Source: Pseudomonas sp. AL03 (GTDB lineage Bacteria > Pseudomonadota > Gammaproteobacteria > Pseudomonadales > Pseudomonadaceae). Taken from it: a DNA stretch of 64,000 bases. The position numbers and the translations under genes are program-made. Positions 27,804-40,185 of this stretch are shown here, one piece after another (position 1 is the stretch's first letter; the number at the start of each line of letters is the position of its first letter). The notes beneath the pieces were generated by a model. It was not told where the DNA came from and searched no databases. It was given only the letters and a program-made list of their open reading frames with translations. The stretch spans positions 124,001-188,000 of the forward strand of contig NZ_JASBRE010000002.1 of NCBI RefSeq assembly GCF_029960815.1. The letters are read 5' to 3'.

Positions 27804-30539
27804 ATGTTTGCGCCTTTGTTAAAGAAACTTTTTGGAAGCAAGAACGAGCGTGAAGTCAAACGCATGCTCAAGACGGTGCAACTCGTCAATGCCTTCGAAG
27901 AGCAAATGGTGGCCCTTTCGGACGATCAATTGCGTGCCAAGACAGATGAGTTCAAGGCCCGCATCGCCAAAGGGGAAACCCTCGACAAACTGCTGCCAGA
28001 AGCCTTTGCGGTCGCCCGCGAAGCCGGTAAGCGCGTCATGGGTATGCGCCACTTCGATGTCCAGCTGATCGGCGGCATGACCTTGCATGAAGGCATGATC
28101 GCGGAAATGCGTACTGGTGAAGGCAAGACCCTGGTGGCAACACTGGGCGTTTACCTCAACGCGCTGTCCGGCAAGGGCGTGCACGTTGTGACGGTGAACG
28201 ACTACCTGGCACGTCGTGACGCCAACTGGATGCGTCCGCTCTACGAATTCCTCGGGATGACGGTCGGCGTGGTGACGCCGTTCCAGCCGCCGGAAGAGAA
28301 ACGTGCGGCCTATGCTGCCGACATTACCTACGGCACCAACAACGAATACGGTTTCGACTACCTGCGCGACAACATGGCGTTCAGCATGGAAGAAAAATTC
28401 CAGCGCGAACTCAATTTTGCCGTGATCGACGAAGTCGACTCCATCCTCATCGACGAAGCCCGTACCCCGCTGATCATTTCCGGTCAGGCTGAGGACAGCT
28501 CCAAGCTGTACATCGAGATCAACAAACTGATCCCGCAGCTGGAATTGCACGTCGAAGAAGTCGAAGGCGAGGTCACCAAGGCTGGCCACTACACCGTGGA
28601 CGAGAAGACCCGTCAGGTCGAACTCAACGAAGCCGGTCACCAGTTCATCGAAGACATGCTGACCCGCGTTGGTCTGCTGGCTGAAGGCGAGAGCCTGTAC
28701 TCGTCACATAACCTTGGCTTGCTGACCCATGTTTATGCCGGTCTGCGTGCGCACAAGCTGTTCCATCGCAACATCGAATACATCGTGCAGGACGGTCAGG
28801 TTGTCCTGGTCGACGAACACACCGGTCGTACCATGCCGGGTCGCCGTCTGTCCGAAGGCCTGCATCAGGCTATCGAAGCCAAGGAAAACCTGAACATTCA
28901 GGCCGAAAGCCAGACCCTGGCCTCGACCACGTTCCAGAACTACTTCCGTCTGTACAACAAGCTGTCCGGCATGACCGGTACCGCTGACACCGAAGCGTTC
29001 GAATTCCACCAGATCTATGGTCTGTCGGTGATGGTTATCCCGCCGAACAAACCGCTGGCGCGTAAAGACTACAACGACCTGGTGTTCCTGACCGCCGAAG
29101 AGAAATACGCGGCGATCATCACCGACATCAAGGAATGCATGACCCAGGGCCGTCCGGTGCTGGTGGGTACTGCCACCATCGAAACGTCCGAGCACATGTC
29201 CAATCTGCTCGAGAAGGAAGGCATCGAACACAAGGTCCTGAACGCCAAGTTCCACGAAAAAGAAGCTGAAATCATCGCTCAGGCCGGTCGCCCGGGTGCG
29301 CTGACCATCGCCACCAACATGGCCGGTCGTGGTACTGACATCCTGTTGGGCGGTAACTGGGAAGTGGAAGTCGCTTCGCTGGAAGACCCGACCCCTGAGC
29401 AGATTGCCCAGATCAAGGCCGACTGGCAGAAACGTCACCAGCAAGTGCTGGAGTCGGGTGGTTTGCAGGTGATTGCGTCCGAGCGTCACGAGTCGCGCCG
29501 TATCGACAACCAGTTGCGTGGTCGTGCCGGTCGTCAGGGCGACGCCGGTTCCAGCCGTTTCTACCTGTCGCTGGAAGACAGCCTGATGCGCATCTTCGCC
29601 TCTGATCGGGTGAAGAACTTCATGAAGGCCCTGGGCATGCAGCCGGGTGAAGCGATCGAGCACCGCATGGTGACCAACGCCATCGAGAAGGCTCAGCGCA
29701 AGGTTGAAGGCCGCAACTTCGACATTCGCAAGCAACTGCTCGAGTTCGACGACGTCAACAACGAACAACGTAAAGTGATCTATCACATGCGTAACAGTTT
29801 GTTGGCCGCCGACAACATCGGCGAAACCATCGCCGACTTCCGTCAGGACGTGCTTAACGCAACCGTCAGCGCACACATTCCACCGCAATCGCTGCCTGAA
29901 CAGTGGGACGTGGCCGGTCTGGAAGCGGCGTTGCAGAGCGACTTCGGTGTGGCGTTGCCGATCCAGAAATGGCTCGACGAAGACGACCACCTGTACGAAG
30001 AAACCCTGCGCGAGAAGCTCATGACCGAGCTGCTGGCCGCGTACAACGAAAAAGAAGAGCAGGCGAGCGCCGAAGCGCTGCGCACCTTCGAGAAGCAAAT
30101 CGTTCTGCGTGTGCTCGACGACCTGTGGAAAGATCACCTGTCGACCATGGATCACCTGCGTCACGGCATCCACTTGCGTGGTTATGCACAGAAGAACCCG
30201 AAGCAAGAGTACAAGCGCGAGTCCTTCACGCTGTTCTCCGAGCTGCTGGATTCGATCAAGCGCGACTCGATCCGTGTACTGTCCCACGTCCAGGTTCGCC
30301 GCGAAGATCCGATCGAAGAAGAGCAACGCTTGCGTCAGGAAGCCGAAGCACTGGCGGCGCGCATGCAGTTCCAGCACGACGAAGCACCGGGTCTTGAGCA
30401 ACCGGAACTGCTGGGTGAAGAGGTCGATGTCGCCCTTGCCACCGCTCCGGTACGCAACGAACAGAAGCTGGGCCGTAACGAGCTTTGCTATTGCGGTTCG
30501 GGCAAGAAGTTCAAGCATTGCCACGGGCAGATCCAGTAA
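27804..30539 (+). CDS. secA: Preprotein translocase ATPase SecA
   Basis: The 911-residue motor of the Sec pathway that drives unfolded preproteins through SecYEG. The start '[21 protein letters not shown]' is the conserved N-terminus. Visible are Walker A '[13 protein letters not shown]', the DEAD-like '[15 protein letters not shown]', the IRA/NBD2 motifs 'GRGTDI' and '[13 protein letters not shown]', and the C-terminal zinc/SecB-binding motif '[13 protein letters not shown]'. Full length. Ends in a terminator before argJ. Confidence 0.98.
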   Translation: MFAPLLKKLFGSKNEREVKRMLKTVQLVNAFEEQMVALSDDQLRAKTDEFKARIAKGETLDKLLPEAFAVAREAGKRVMGMRHFDVQLIGGMTLHEGMIAEMRTGEGKTLVATLGVYLNALSGKGVHVVTVNDYLARRDANWMRPLYEFLGMTVGVVTPFQPPEEKRAAYAADITYGTNNEYGFDYLRDNMAFSMEEKFQRELNFAVIDEVDSILIDEARTPLIISGQAEDSSKLYIEINKLIPQLELHVEEVEGEVTKAGHYTVDEKTRQVELNEAGHQFIEDMLTRVGLLAEGESLYSSHNLGLLTHVYAGLRAHKLFHRNIEYIVQDGQVVLVDEHTGRTMPGRRLSEGLHQAIEAKENLNIQAESQTLASTTFQNYFRLYNKLSGMTGTADTEAFEFHQIYGLSVMVIPPNKPLARKDYNDLVFLTAEEKYAAIITDIKECMTQGRPVLVGTATIETSEHMSNLLEKEGIEHKVLNAKFHEKEAEIIAQAGRPGALTIATNMAGRGTDILLGGNWEVEVASLEDPTPEQIAQIKADWQKRHQQVLESGGLQVIASERHESRRIDNQLRGRAGRQGDAGSSRFYLSLEDSLMRIFASDRVKNFMKALGMQPGEAIEHRMVTNAIEKAQRKVEGRNFDIRKQLLEFDDVNNEQRKVIYHMRNSLLAADNIGETIADFRQDVLNATVSAHIPPQSLPEQWDVAGLEAALQSDFGVALPIQKWLDEDDHLYEETLREKLMTELLAAYNEKEEQASAEALRTFEKQIVLRVLDDLWKDHLSTMDHLRHGIHLRGYAQKNPKQEYKRESFTLFSELLDSIKRDSIRVLSHVQVRREDPIEEEQRLRQEAEALAARMQFQHDEAPGLEQPELLGEEVDVALATAPVRNEQKLGRNELCYCGSGKKFKHCHGQIQ

Positions 30540-30566
30540 AACCCGTTTCATACGCTGAAATACCCG

Positions 30567-30599
30567 CGCCGCGACCGGCTTATGCCGTCGCGGCGTTTT
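30567..30599 (+). terminator. Intrinsic terminator after secA
   Basis: CGCCGCGAC at 30567-30575 pairs with GTCGCGGCG at 30587-30595, followed by TTTTG. Confidence 0.85.
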
Positions 30600-30660
30600 G
30601 CCATTTAAACCACCGTTCTTCCTGAAAGCGGTGTTGACATCATTATTAAGGAGCGCATTC

Positions 30661-31878
30661 ATGGCTGTTGGTCTTGGTCCTTTGCCAACGTTGCACCCGG
30701 TTGCCGGTTTTGAACTCGGTATCGCCTCGGCTGGCATCAAGCGCCCAGGGCGCAAGGATGTCGTGGTCATGCGCTGTGCCGAAGGTTCCACGGTCGCTGG
30801 CGTGTTTACCCTGAACGCCTTTTGCGCCGCTCCCGTGATCCTGGCCAAACAGCGTGTTCAAGGTCCGGTACGTTATCTGCTGACCAATACCGGCAATGCC
30901 AACGCCGGCACCGGTGAACCAGGCCTTGCCGCCGCCGAGCGCACGTGCGCCAAACTGGCTGAGCTGACCGGCGTCGACGCCAGCCTGGTGCTGCCGTACT
31001 CCACCGGTGTCATCGGCGAGCCGCTGCCGGTCGAGAAAATCGAAGCCGCGTTGCAAGCGGCTATCGACGACCTGTCGGTCAACAATTGGGAAGCTGCCGC
31101 CACCGGCATCATGACCACCGATACCCTGCCCAAAGGTGCCAGCCGCCAGTTCCAGCATGACGGCGTGACCATCACTGTCACCGGTATCAGCAAAGGCGCG
31201 GGCATGATCCGCCCGAACATGGCGACCATGCTCGGCTACATCGCCACCGACGCCAAAGTCGCCCGCGACGTGCTGCAGAACCTGCTGCTGGACGGTGCCA
31301 ACAAGTCGTTCAACCGCATCACCATCGACGGCGACACCTCGACCAACGACTGCTGCATGCTGATCGCCACCGGTCAGGCGGCACTGCCGGAAATCACTGC
31401 AGCCAGCGGTGATTTGTTCGCCAAGCTGAAACAGGCCGTGTTCGAAGTCTGCATGGACGTGGCCCAGGCCATCGTTCGTGACGGCGAAGGCGCGACCAAG
31501 TTTGTGACCGTTGAAGTCAACGGCGGCGGCAATCACCAGGAATGCCTGGACGTCGGTTACACCGTGGCTCACTCGCCGCTGATCAAAACCGCACTGTTCG
31601 CCTCGGACCCGAACTGGGGCCGCATTCTGGCTGCTGTGGGTCGTGCCGGCGTCCCGGATCTGGACGTGAGCAAGATCGACGTGTTCCTCGGTGAAGTGTG
31701 CATCGCCAGCCGTGGCGCTCGCGCATCGACCTATACCGAAGCCCAGGGCGCGGCCGTGATGCAGCAGGAAGAAATCACGATCCGTATCGAACTGGGACGC
31801 GGTGATTGCAGCGAAACCATCTGGACCACCGACCTGTCCCACGAATACGTGAAGATCAACGCCGAATACCGCACGTAA
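30661..31878 (+). CDS. argJ: Bifunctional ornithine acetyltransferase / N-acetylglutamate synthase
   Basis: ArgJ (405 aa) moves the acetyl group from N-acetylornithine to glutamate in the arginine acetyl cycle. The self-cleavage site is intact: '[16 protein letters not shown]' with the nucleophilic Thr after Ala, which yields alpha and beta chains. The ATG at 30661 follows AAGGAG and begins '[17 protein letters not shown]', the conserved start; earlier in-frame ATGs lie in the terminator region. Follows secA as in other Pseudomonas. Confidence 0.97.
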   Translation: MAVGLGPLPTLHPVAGFELGIASAGIKRPGRKDVVVMRCAEGSTVAGVFTLNAFCAAPVILAKQRVQGPVRYLLTNTGNANAGTGEPGLAAAERTCAKLAELTGVDASLVLPYSTGVIGEPLPVEKIEAALQAAIDDLSVNNWEAAATGIMTTDTLPKGASRQFQHDGVTITVTGISKGAGMIRPNMATMLGYIATDAKVARDVLQNLLLDGANKSFNRITIDGDTSTNDCCMLIATGQAALPEITAASGDLFAKLKQAVFEVCMDVAQAIVRDGEGATKFVTVEVNGGGNHQECLDVGYTVAHSPLIKTALFASDPNWGRILAAVGRAGVPDLDVSKIDVFLGEVCIASRGARASTYTEAQGAAVMQQEEITIRIELGRGDCSETIWTTDLSHEYVKINAEYRT

Positions 31879-31885
31879 CCACTGT

Positions 31886-31915
31886 CGGTGGGAGCGGGAA
31901 AAACCGCTCCCACCG
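31886..31915. repeat. Hairpin between argJ and GST gene
   Basis: CGGTGGGAGCGG at 31886-31897 pairs perfectly with CCGCTCCCACCG at 31904-31915 around a six-base A-rich loop. No T-tract follows directly; a REP-like unit or partial terminator. Confidence 0.75.
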
Positions 31916-31950
31916 TGAGTGACATTTCCTTTTTGCAAAGGCGCCCGAAC

Positions 31951-32583
31951 ATGAGCCTCCACCTGATCATCGGCGACAAACTGCTTTCCTCTTGGTCCCT
32001 GCGCGGCGCGTTGGCCCTCGATCTGGCCGGCGCCCCTTATACCGAAGAACTGATCAAGCTGAACCAGCCGGACACCCGTGAGCGTCTGCTCAAGCACTCG
32101 CCGACCGCGAAAGTCCCGCTGCTGAAAACCGAACACGGCACCATCGCCGACTCTCTGGCGATTGCCGAGTATCTGGCAGAGCAGTTTCCCGACGTCGGCC
32201 TCTGGCCCAAAGACACCGCCGCCCGCGCCCAGGCCCGTTCGGCCTGCGCGCAGATGCACAGCGGTTTCTTCGCCATGCGCGGCAACATGCCGTTCGACCT
32301 GAGCCACGATGCTGCATTGTCACCGACACCGGCTGATGTCCAGGCCGACATTGAGCGCATGTTGGCGTTGTGGGTTGAGTGCCGCGCTGCCGCCACCGAA
32401 ACCGGTCCGTTCCTGTTTGGTGGCGCGACCCTGGTCGATGCCTTCTTCGCACCGATCGCCGTGCGCCTGCGCACCTATCAGGTGAGGCTGCCCGCAGCGG
32501 ACGCGGCCTACGTCGAAACCATCTATCAATGGCCAGCCTTCAAGGCCTGGCAGAAGGCGGGTCTGGAGGAAGTAGAGCAGTGA
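31951..32583 (+). CDS. Glutathione S-transferase family protein
   Basis: A 210-residue cytosolic GST. The N-terminal thioredoxin-like domain has 'LLSSWSLRGALAL' with a Ser in the active-site position and 'KVPLLKTEHGTIADSLAIAEYLAE', the cis-Pro and glutathione-binding Ser-pair; an all-helical C-terminal domain follows. Substrate unknown. Start 'MSLHLIIGDK' at 31951. Its stop overlaps the GTG start of the MutT fusion gene by four bases (GTGA), so the two are translationally coupled. Confidence 0.9.
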   Translation: MSLHLIIGDKLLSSWSLRGALALDLAGAPYTEELIKLNQPDTRERLLKHSPTAKVPLLKTEHGTIADSLAIAEYLAEQFPDVGLWPKDTAARAQARSACAQMHSGFFAMRGNMPFDLSHDAALSPTPADVQADIERMLALWVECRAAATETGPFLFGGATLVDAFFAPIAVRLRTYQVRLPAADAAYVETIYQWPAFKAWQKAGLEEVEQ

Positions 32584-33530
32584 AACGAGTCCACGTAGCG
32601 GCCGCTGTTATCCGTGATAGCAGTGGCAAGATCCTCATCGCCCGCCGTGCCGACACCCAGCACCAGGGCGGCCTGTGGGAATTTCCCGGCGGCAAGGTCG
32701 AGGCAGACGAGTCCGTGACAACGGCTCTTGGCCGTGAGCTTCACGAAGAGTTAGGCATTGTCGTCGATGTCGCGCGACCGCTGATCAAGGTTCAGCACGA
32801 CTACCCGGACAAACAGGTGTTGCTGGACGTTTGGGAGGTTTCGGCCTTCACCGGCGAACCTCACGGCGCCGAAGGCCAGCCTTTGGAATGGGTCGCGCCC
32901 CGTGATCTGTTGAATTACGATTTCCCGGCGGCCAACCAGCCGATCGTCGCTGCTGCACGTTTGCCTGCCGAATACCTGATCACCCCCGAAGACCTGGAAA
33001 CCCCGGCCTTGCTGCGAGGTATTCAAAAAGCCATTGCTGGCGGCATCAAGCTAATCCAGTTGCGGGCACCCAACGGCTACGATCCTAAGTACCGCGATCT
33101 GGCGGTGGACGCAGCGGGGCTGTGTGCTGGCAAGGCGCAGTTGATGATCAAGGGGCCGTTCGAGTGGCTGGGAGATTTCCCGTCCGCCGGTTGGCACATC
33201 ACCTCCGCGCAACTGCGCAAGTACGCGGCGGCTGGTCGCCCGTTACCGGCGTCTCGCTGGTTGGCGGCGTCCTGTCATAACGCTGAAGAGCTGGCGTTGG
33301 CCGAGCAGATGGGGGTGGATTTCGTGACGCTGTCACCGGTGCAACCGACCCGCACTCATCCGGATGCTCAACCGTTGGGCTGGGAGCAGGCTGCGACCCT
33401 GATCGAAGACTTCAGCAAACCGGTGTTCTTGTTGGGTGGTGTCGGCCCGGCGGAGCGGCGCAAGGCTTGGGCCGCCGGGGCTCAGGGGGTGGCAGGGATC
33501 CGGGCGTTCTGGCCTGATTCTTTGGTGTAG
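32580..33530 (+). CDS. MutT-type Nudix hydrolase fused to ThiE-like domain
   Basis: A 316-residue fusion. Residues 1-130 are an 8-oxo-dGTP diphosphatase-like Nudix domain with a complete Nudix box 'GGKVEADESVTTALGRELHEELG'; by family it cleans oxidised nucleotides. Residues 145-316 resemble thiamine-phosphate synthase ('GGIKLIQLRAPN', 'LSPVQPTRTHPDAQPLGW', 'LLGGVGPAERRKAWAAGAQGVAGI'). The ThiE 'NDR' and 'DGVHLG' segments are replaced, so true TMP synthase activity is doubtful. This fusion is known in Pseudomonas. GTG start at 32580, GGAGGA nine bases upstream. Confidence 0.93.
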   Translation: MKRVHVAAAVIRDSSGKILIARRADTQHQGGLWEFPGGKVEADESVTTALGRELHEELGIVVDVARPLIKVQHDYPDKQVLLDVWEVSAFTGEPHGAEGQPLEWVAPRDLLNYDFPAANQPIVAAARLPAEYLITPEDLETPALLRGIQKAIAGGIKLIQLRAPNGYDPKYRDLAVDAAGLCAGKAQLMIKGPFEWLGDFPSAGWHITSAQLRKYAAAGRPLPASRWLAASCHNAEELALAEQMGVDFVTLSPVQPTRTHPDAQPLGWEQAATLIEDFSKPVFLLGGVGPAERRKAWAAGAQGVAGIRAFWPDSLV

Positions 33531-33571
33531 CCACTGGTCCCTTCGCGTGCAGGCGGTCTGACAGCCGCCGA

Positions 33572-34153
33572 TTAAACCTCTGGTTTCGCCGCCGGTTGCC
33601 AAAGGATCTCGGCAATCCCCTGGCGCTTGGCAATCAACCGCGCCACCACAAACAATAAATCCGACAGCCGATTGATGTACGCCAACCCAACCCCGGCCAA
33701 CGGTTCCACCGCATTCAAATGCTGACACCGCCGCTCCGCACTGCGCGCCAGGCTTCGGCACACATGGGCCTGGGCAATTAACGCCGATCCCCCCGGCAGG
33801 ATGAAATTCTCCAACGGCCCCAACTCTTCGTTCCACACATCGATCGCGGTTTCCAGACGTTCGATTTCTGCCGCGTTCAGCGCTTGGTACACCGGCATCG
33901 CCAACTCGCCGCCCAGATCAAACAACCGATGCTGGCAGGGCGCCAGAACCTCGATCACTTCGTTCAAACCCGGATACTCGCTACTTTGCGTCGCCAACCC
34001 GGCCAGTAGCACACCCACCTGGCTGTTCAGCGTATCGACCTCGCCAATGGCTTCGATGCGCGGATGGTCCTTGGGCACGCGGCGGCCGTCGCCCAGCCCG
34101 GTTTCGCCTGTGTCGCCGGTGCGGGTGTAAATCTTCGACAAGCGAAAGCCCAT
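33572..34153 (-). CDS. Cob(I)yrinic acid a,c-diamide adenosyltransferase, PduO type
   Basis: A 193-residue ATP:corrinoid adenosyltransferase that makes adenosylcobalamin. PduO-family motifs: 'SKIYTRTGDTGETGLGDGRR' for ATP binding near the N-terminus, 'FILPGGSALIAQAHVCRSLARSAERR' and 'YINRLSDLLFVVAR'. The ATG at 34153 follows the histidine-kinase stop by two bases, so it is the last gene of a three-gene operon with the kinase and a PanE-like reductase. Confidence 0.93.
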   Translation of the reverse strand: MGFRLSKIYTRTGDTGETGLGDGRRVPKDHPRIEAIGEVDTLNSQVGVLLAGLATQSSEYPGLNEVIEVLAPCQHRLFDLGGELAMPVYQALNAAEIERLETAIDVWNEELGPLENFILPGGSALIAQAHVCRSLARSAERRCQHLNAVEPLAGVGLAYINRLSDLLFVVARLIAKRQGIAEILWQPAAKPEV

Positions 34154-34155
34154 GG

Positions 34156-36201
34156 TTACCTCGATAGCTGATTGAGTTCTTGAGAGACGAGCGGCGTGCC
34201 CGCCAAGGGAAGGCGCAACGTGAAACACGTGCCTTGGCCCAGGGTCGATTGCACTTCCATCTGACCCTTGTGGTTGTTGGTAATGATGAAATACGAGACC
34301 GACAGACCAAGGCCGGTACCCTGACCGATTTCCTTGGTGGTGAAGAACGGCTCGAAGGTGCGTTTGCGCACGCTTTCGCTCATGCCGATGCCGTTGTCCT
34401 CAACCTGGATTTCCGCCCAGGGCGGATTCAGTTTGGTGCGCAGAATGATTCGTCCCGGCTCGCGGTCGTCCTCACGTTGGTGAATCGCCTGAGCGGCGTT
34501 TTTCAGCAGATTGAGCAGCACTTGCTCCAGTTCGTTCGCAGTGCCAGGCACCGGTCCCAACGCTGGATCGAACTGGCGAATGATCGCCTGCCCTTTGAAG
34601 TCGAAACCGATCGCCAGGTCGAAGTCGTTGCCGGCGATTTCCACCGCCTGATCGATCAGCGCCGGCAGGTCGCACGGGGCCATTTGCCGGGTACTGCGGC
34701 GGCTGAAGCTGAGCATATGGGTGACGATCTTCGCCGCTCGGGCACCTGCTTGTTGGATGCCATCGAGCAACTGCGGCACTTCCCGCGCTTGCAAGTACTG
34801 GTTGACCGTCGAAAGCGCGATGCCGACCTGCTCGGCCTGTTCGAGGTTCTTCGGGAGATCGGGGGACAGGCGTCGGCGGATGTTTTGCACGTTGTGCAGG
34901 ATCGCGCCCAATGGATTGTTGATCTCGTGGGCCATACCCGCGGCGAGGCCACCGACCGAGAGCATTTTTTCCGACTGCACCATCATTTCTTCCAGGGACA
35001 GGCGCTGAGTGATGTCGTCAATCCGGATCACCACACCGCGCCCGGCACCACCCATCAGCGGGTAGAACGTCAGCGCGTAGTGCTTGGGTTCTTCGTCCTT
35101 GAGCCACGTCACCCGCTCGATTTTGGCCACCGTGTGTTGCTCGACGGTTTGCTTGAGCTGTGGCAGAAACGGCTTGAGCGGTTCGAAGGCGAGGAAAATC
35201 GGCTGATTCAAGGCTTCGTCGAGGCGCGTGCCAGACAGGGCGCTGGCCTCCTGATTCCACTGGGTCACGTAAAGCTGCTCGTCGAGGGCGATCAGCGCCG
35301 ACGGCATGGAGTCGATGATGCTGTTGAGGTAGTTCTGGAAACCGGTGAGTTTCTTCTCGATCTTGCTGCGCACCTGGACTTCGAGTTCCAGTTTGCGATT
35401 GGTATGGCGGGTTTCTTCGGCCAGGCCCTGGGCTTGGTCATAAGCGGCCTGGGAATCGTCCCGGGCCCGTTTGAGTTGCTGCTCACGGGCCTCGATCCGC
35501 GAGAGCATGGTGTTGAACGCCTCGGCGAGACTGCCGATTTCGTCGTGGTTGCCGCGGGAGGCGCGCAGGGCGTAGTTCTCTTCGCGGGTCACTTGCCGGG
35601 ACAACTCTTCGAGCTGGTGGATCGGCCGGGTAATCAGGCGTTTGATCTGCCGGGCAATCACCAGCCATAGCAGCACGCTGAAGATCAGAATCCCGAGGCT
35701 GGCGGTGAGGGTGCCGGTATAGAACGCCATCGGCAGTTCGCTGCTGGCGACCAGTAACAGGTGGCCGGGCGCGGTGCCGGGGCGGGGCAGGGTGATCACT
35801 TGATTGCTGCGAAACTCGGTGGCTTGCCAGGATTCGATGTGCCGGTAACGTTCTGGCAGGTTCAGCTTTTCGCCATGCTGCAACTGCGCCAGACGCTCGC
35901 CCTTGCCGTTATAAAGGGCCGCCGCGCGCAGCGGTGAATAGCTGTTGAGTTCATTGAGCAGGCGTTCGGCGCTTTGCGGTGACTGCAACGCTTCCGACAC
36001 CAGGCTGGGGTTGGACACCAGTCGGCCAATGGTCTGCAAGGCCTGAGGTGCCATGCTTTCCTGGGAAATGTAGTACGCGGCGCTGATAAAGGTCAGGTTG
36101 GCGACCAGCAGGACGGTGGTCAACAGCACCAGCAGGGCGGCCAGCAATTTCTGGCCGACCGGAAGGTTTTCAAGTCGCTGGCGCAATAGCATCAGGTTCA
36201 T
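34156..36201 (-). CDS. PAS-containing membrane sensor histidine kinase
   Basis: A 681-residue hybrid-free kinase. Membrane helices at about 20-45 and 160-185 enclose a periplasmic sensor of roughly 115 residues; HAMP (about 186-240), a coiled coil, and a PAS domain (about 290-400) follow. The H-box 'AAGMAHEINNPLGAILHN' places the phospho-acceptor at His425, and the ATPase domain shows 'NLLKNAAQAI', 'VEDNGIGM' and 'FEPFFTTKEIGQGTGLGLSVS'. No response regulator is adjacent, so the partner is elsewhere. Gene context (PanE-like reductase upstream, cobalamin adenosyltransferase two bases downstream) gives no clear signal. Confidence 0.93.
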   Translation of the reverse strand: MNLMLLRQRLENLPVGQKLLAALLVLLTTVLLVANLTFISAAYYISQESMAPQALQTIGRLVSNPSLVSEALQSPQSAERLLNELNSYSPLRAAALYNGKGERLAQLQHGEKLNLPERYRHIESWQATEFRSNQVITLPRPGTAPGHLLLVASSELPMAFYTGTLTASLGILIFSVLLWLVIARQIKRLITRPIHQLEELSRQVTREENYALRASRGNHDEIGSLAEAFNTMLSRIEAREQQLKRARDDSQAAYDQAQGLAEETRHTNRKLELEVQVRSKIEKKLTGFQNYLNSIIDSMPSALIALDEQLYVTQWNQEASALSGTRLDEALNQPIFLAFEPLKPFLPQLKQTVEQHTVAKIERVTWLKDEEPKHYALTFYPLMGGAGRGVVIRIDDITQRLSLEEMMVQSEKMLSVGGLAAGMAHEINNPLGAILHNVQNIRRRLSPDLPKNLEQAEQVGIALSTVNQYLQAREVPQLLDGIQQAGARAAKIVTHMLSFSRRSTRQMAPCDLPALIDQAVEIAGNDFDLAIGFDFKGQAIIRQFDPALGPVPGTANELEQVLLNLLKNAAQAIHQREDDREPGRIILRTKLNPPWAEIQVEDNGIGMSESVRKRTFEPFFTTKEIGQGTGLGLSVSYFIITNNHKGQMEVQSTLGQGTCFTLRLPLAGTPLVSQELNQLSR

Positions 36202-36237
36202 CGCTGAATAGGAACAAGTGGCCAGCGTAGCCGCTGC

Positions 36238-38763
<2,526 letters not shown>

Positions 38764-38779
38764 GCAACAAACAGGCAAC

Positions 38780-38812
38780 AAAAAAGGCCCATCCGAAGAT
38801 GGGCCTTTTTTT
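38780..38812. terminator. Bidirectional terminator between MscS channel gene and oprD-like gene
   Basis: A-run then GGCCCATC at 38786-38793, CGAA tetraloop, GATGGGCC at 38798-38805 and a seven-T run; serves both convergent genes. Confidence 0.92.
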
Positions 38813-38838
38813 GATTACCGCGAACTAGCTTTCGGTAA

Positions 38839-40185
38839 TTACAGAACCGAAATCGGGTAGTCGACGATCAGACGGAACTCGTTGATATCGCCTTCAGCCT
38901 GGTCGGTATTGGCGCGGTGCCATGCCTGACGAATGCGGAAGGACAAATCTTTCGCAGGGCCGGTCTGAACTACGTATTTGGCTTCGAGGTTGGTTTCGTG
39001 GTGCTTGCCATCTGCGCCATAACCATAGGAGGCGTATGGGCTGTCGGCGTCCATTTTGGTGCCGTCGATATCCCAGCCTTTAGCGTAACGGGTCATGAAG
39101 CTCAAACCAGGTACGCCGTACTCAGCCATTTTCAGGTCATAACGAACTTGTACAGATTTTTCGTTTGGAGCGTTGAAGTCAGAGTACTGGATGGAGTTGG
39201 CGAGGAAGATCGAGTCGCCGCCACGGTTGTTATCGCCCACACCGACGTAGTCGAACGGGGTGTCGCCGTTAACTTTCTGGTAGGCGAGAGTAACGGTGTG
39301 AGCCTTCAGGAACGAATAAGCGGCTGCCAGCGAGTACGTGGTGTTGCTGATGTCGCCCGCTTTGGCGCTACCGGAGTCGGTAGTGCGGTAGATGTTGCCG
39401 TCCAGGTTGACCGACTGATCGCTACCCATTGGAATGGTGTAGTTCACGTTGGAGTAGTACTGGTTCCAGATGTCTTCGAACTTGGCACCGTAGAGCGAGA
39501 CGCTCAGATTGTCGGTAACGCCGTACTTGCCGCCGGCATAGTCCATGGTCTTGCCGGTAACAGGGTCCGAGGAGGTGCTCGCGTATTGCGAATGCAGCTC
39601 ACCGTCGCTGTTCATCTCGTCCTGGCTGGAGGCCGAGTAGAAGTGACCGGCTTCCAGGTCCAGGTTTTTGACTTCGCTGCTCTGCAGTTGGAAACCGGTA
39701 GCGGTTTGAGGCAACAGACGGGAACCGCCGACAGCGAACACTGGAGAAGTGCTTGGCTGCATCTCGCCGAACTTCAGTTCAGTCTTGGACACGCGAACTT
39801 TGACGGCTGCACCGGCTTTGCCGAAGCTGTCGCTGTTTTCGCCTTCGCTGTTGGTTGACAGGTTGCCCGAGCCGGAAAACTTGTCGCGGGCGTCCAGTTT
39901 GATGCCCAAGTAACCGAATGCGTCAACACCTACACCGACAGTACCTTGGGTGTAACCGGAGCTAAATACACCGTGGAAACCCTGGGTCCAGTCTTTGTCA
40001 TCGACTGCACGGTCTTTCTTGTCACGGTTAAAGTAGTAGTTGCGAAGTAGCAAGTCGAATTTTGCGTCTTCAACAAAACCTTTGGCTTCGGCTTGGTCGC
40101 CTACGAAAGGTGCGGCTGTTGCCAATTGAGTACTGGCTGCTGCTGCAACTGCCAGTGCGATCATGCTCCACTTCATCACGCGCAT
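38839..40185 (-). CDS. OprD-family outer membrane porin
   Basis: A 448-residue 18-strand porin of the OprD (Occ) family, importing small carboxylate-containing substrates such as amino acids. Signal peptide at residues 1-24 ('ALAVAAAASTQLATAA'), then 'FVEDAKFDLLLRNYYFNRD', 'DWTQGFHGVFSSGYTQGTVGVGVDAFGYLGIKLD' start of the barrel, and the C-terminal aromatic-hydrophobic end '...YPISVL'. Subtype and substrate cannot be assigned. AAAGGAG precedes ATG 40185; an alternative ATG is at 40176. A possible ArgR-type direct repeat lies about 155 bases upstream. Confidence 0.93.
   Translation of the reverse strand: MRVMKWSMIALAVAAAASTQLATAAPFVGDQAEAKGFVEDAKFDLLLRNYYFNRDKKDRAVDDKDWTQGFHGVFSSGYTQGTVGVGVDAFGYLGIKLDARDKFSGSGNLSTNSEGENSDSFGKAGAAVKVRVSKTELKFGEMQPSTSPVFAVGGSRLLPQTATGFQLQSSEVKNLDLEAGHFYSASSQDEMNSDGELHSQYASTSSDPVTGKTMDYAGGKYGVTDNLSVSLYGAKFEDIWNQYYSNVNYTIPMGSDQSVNLDGNIYRTTDSGSAKAGDISNTTYSLAAAYSFLKAHTVTLAYQKVNGDTPFDYVGVGDNNRGGDSIFLANSIQYSDFNAPNEKSVQVRYDLKMAEYGVPGLSFMTRYAKGWDIDGTKMDADSPYASYGYGADGKHHETNLEAKYVVQTGPAKDLSFRIRQAWHRANTDQAEGDINEFRLIVDYPISVL

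Noticed and set aside
28704..30848. 714-codon open frame antisense to secA
   Set aside because: Shadow of secA codon bias; no ribosome site or family signature.
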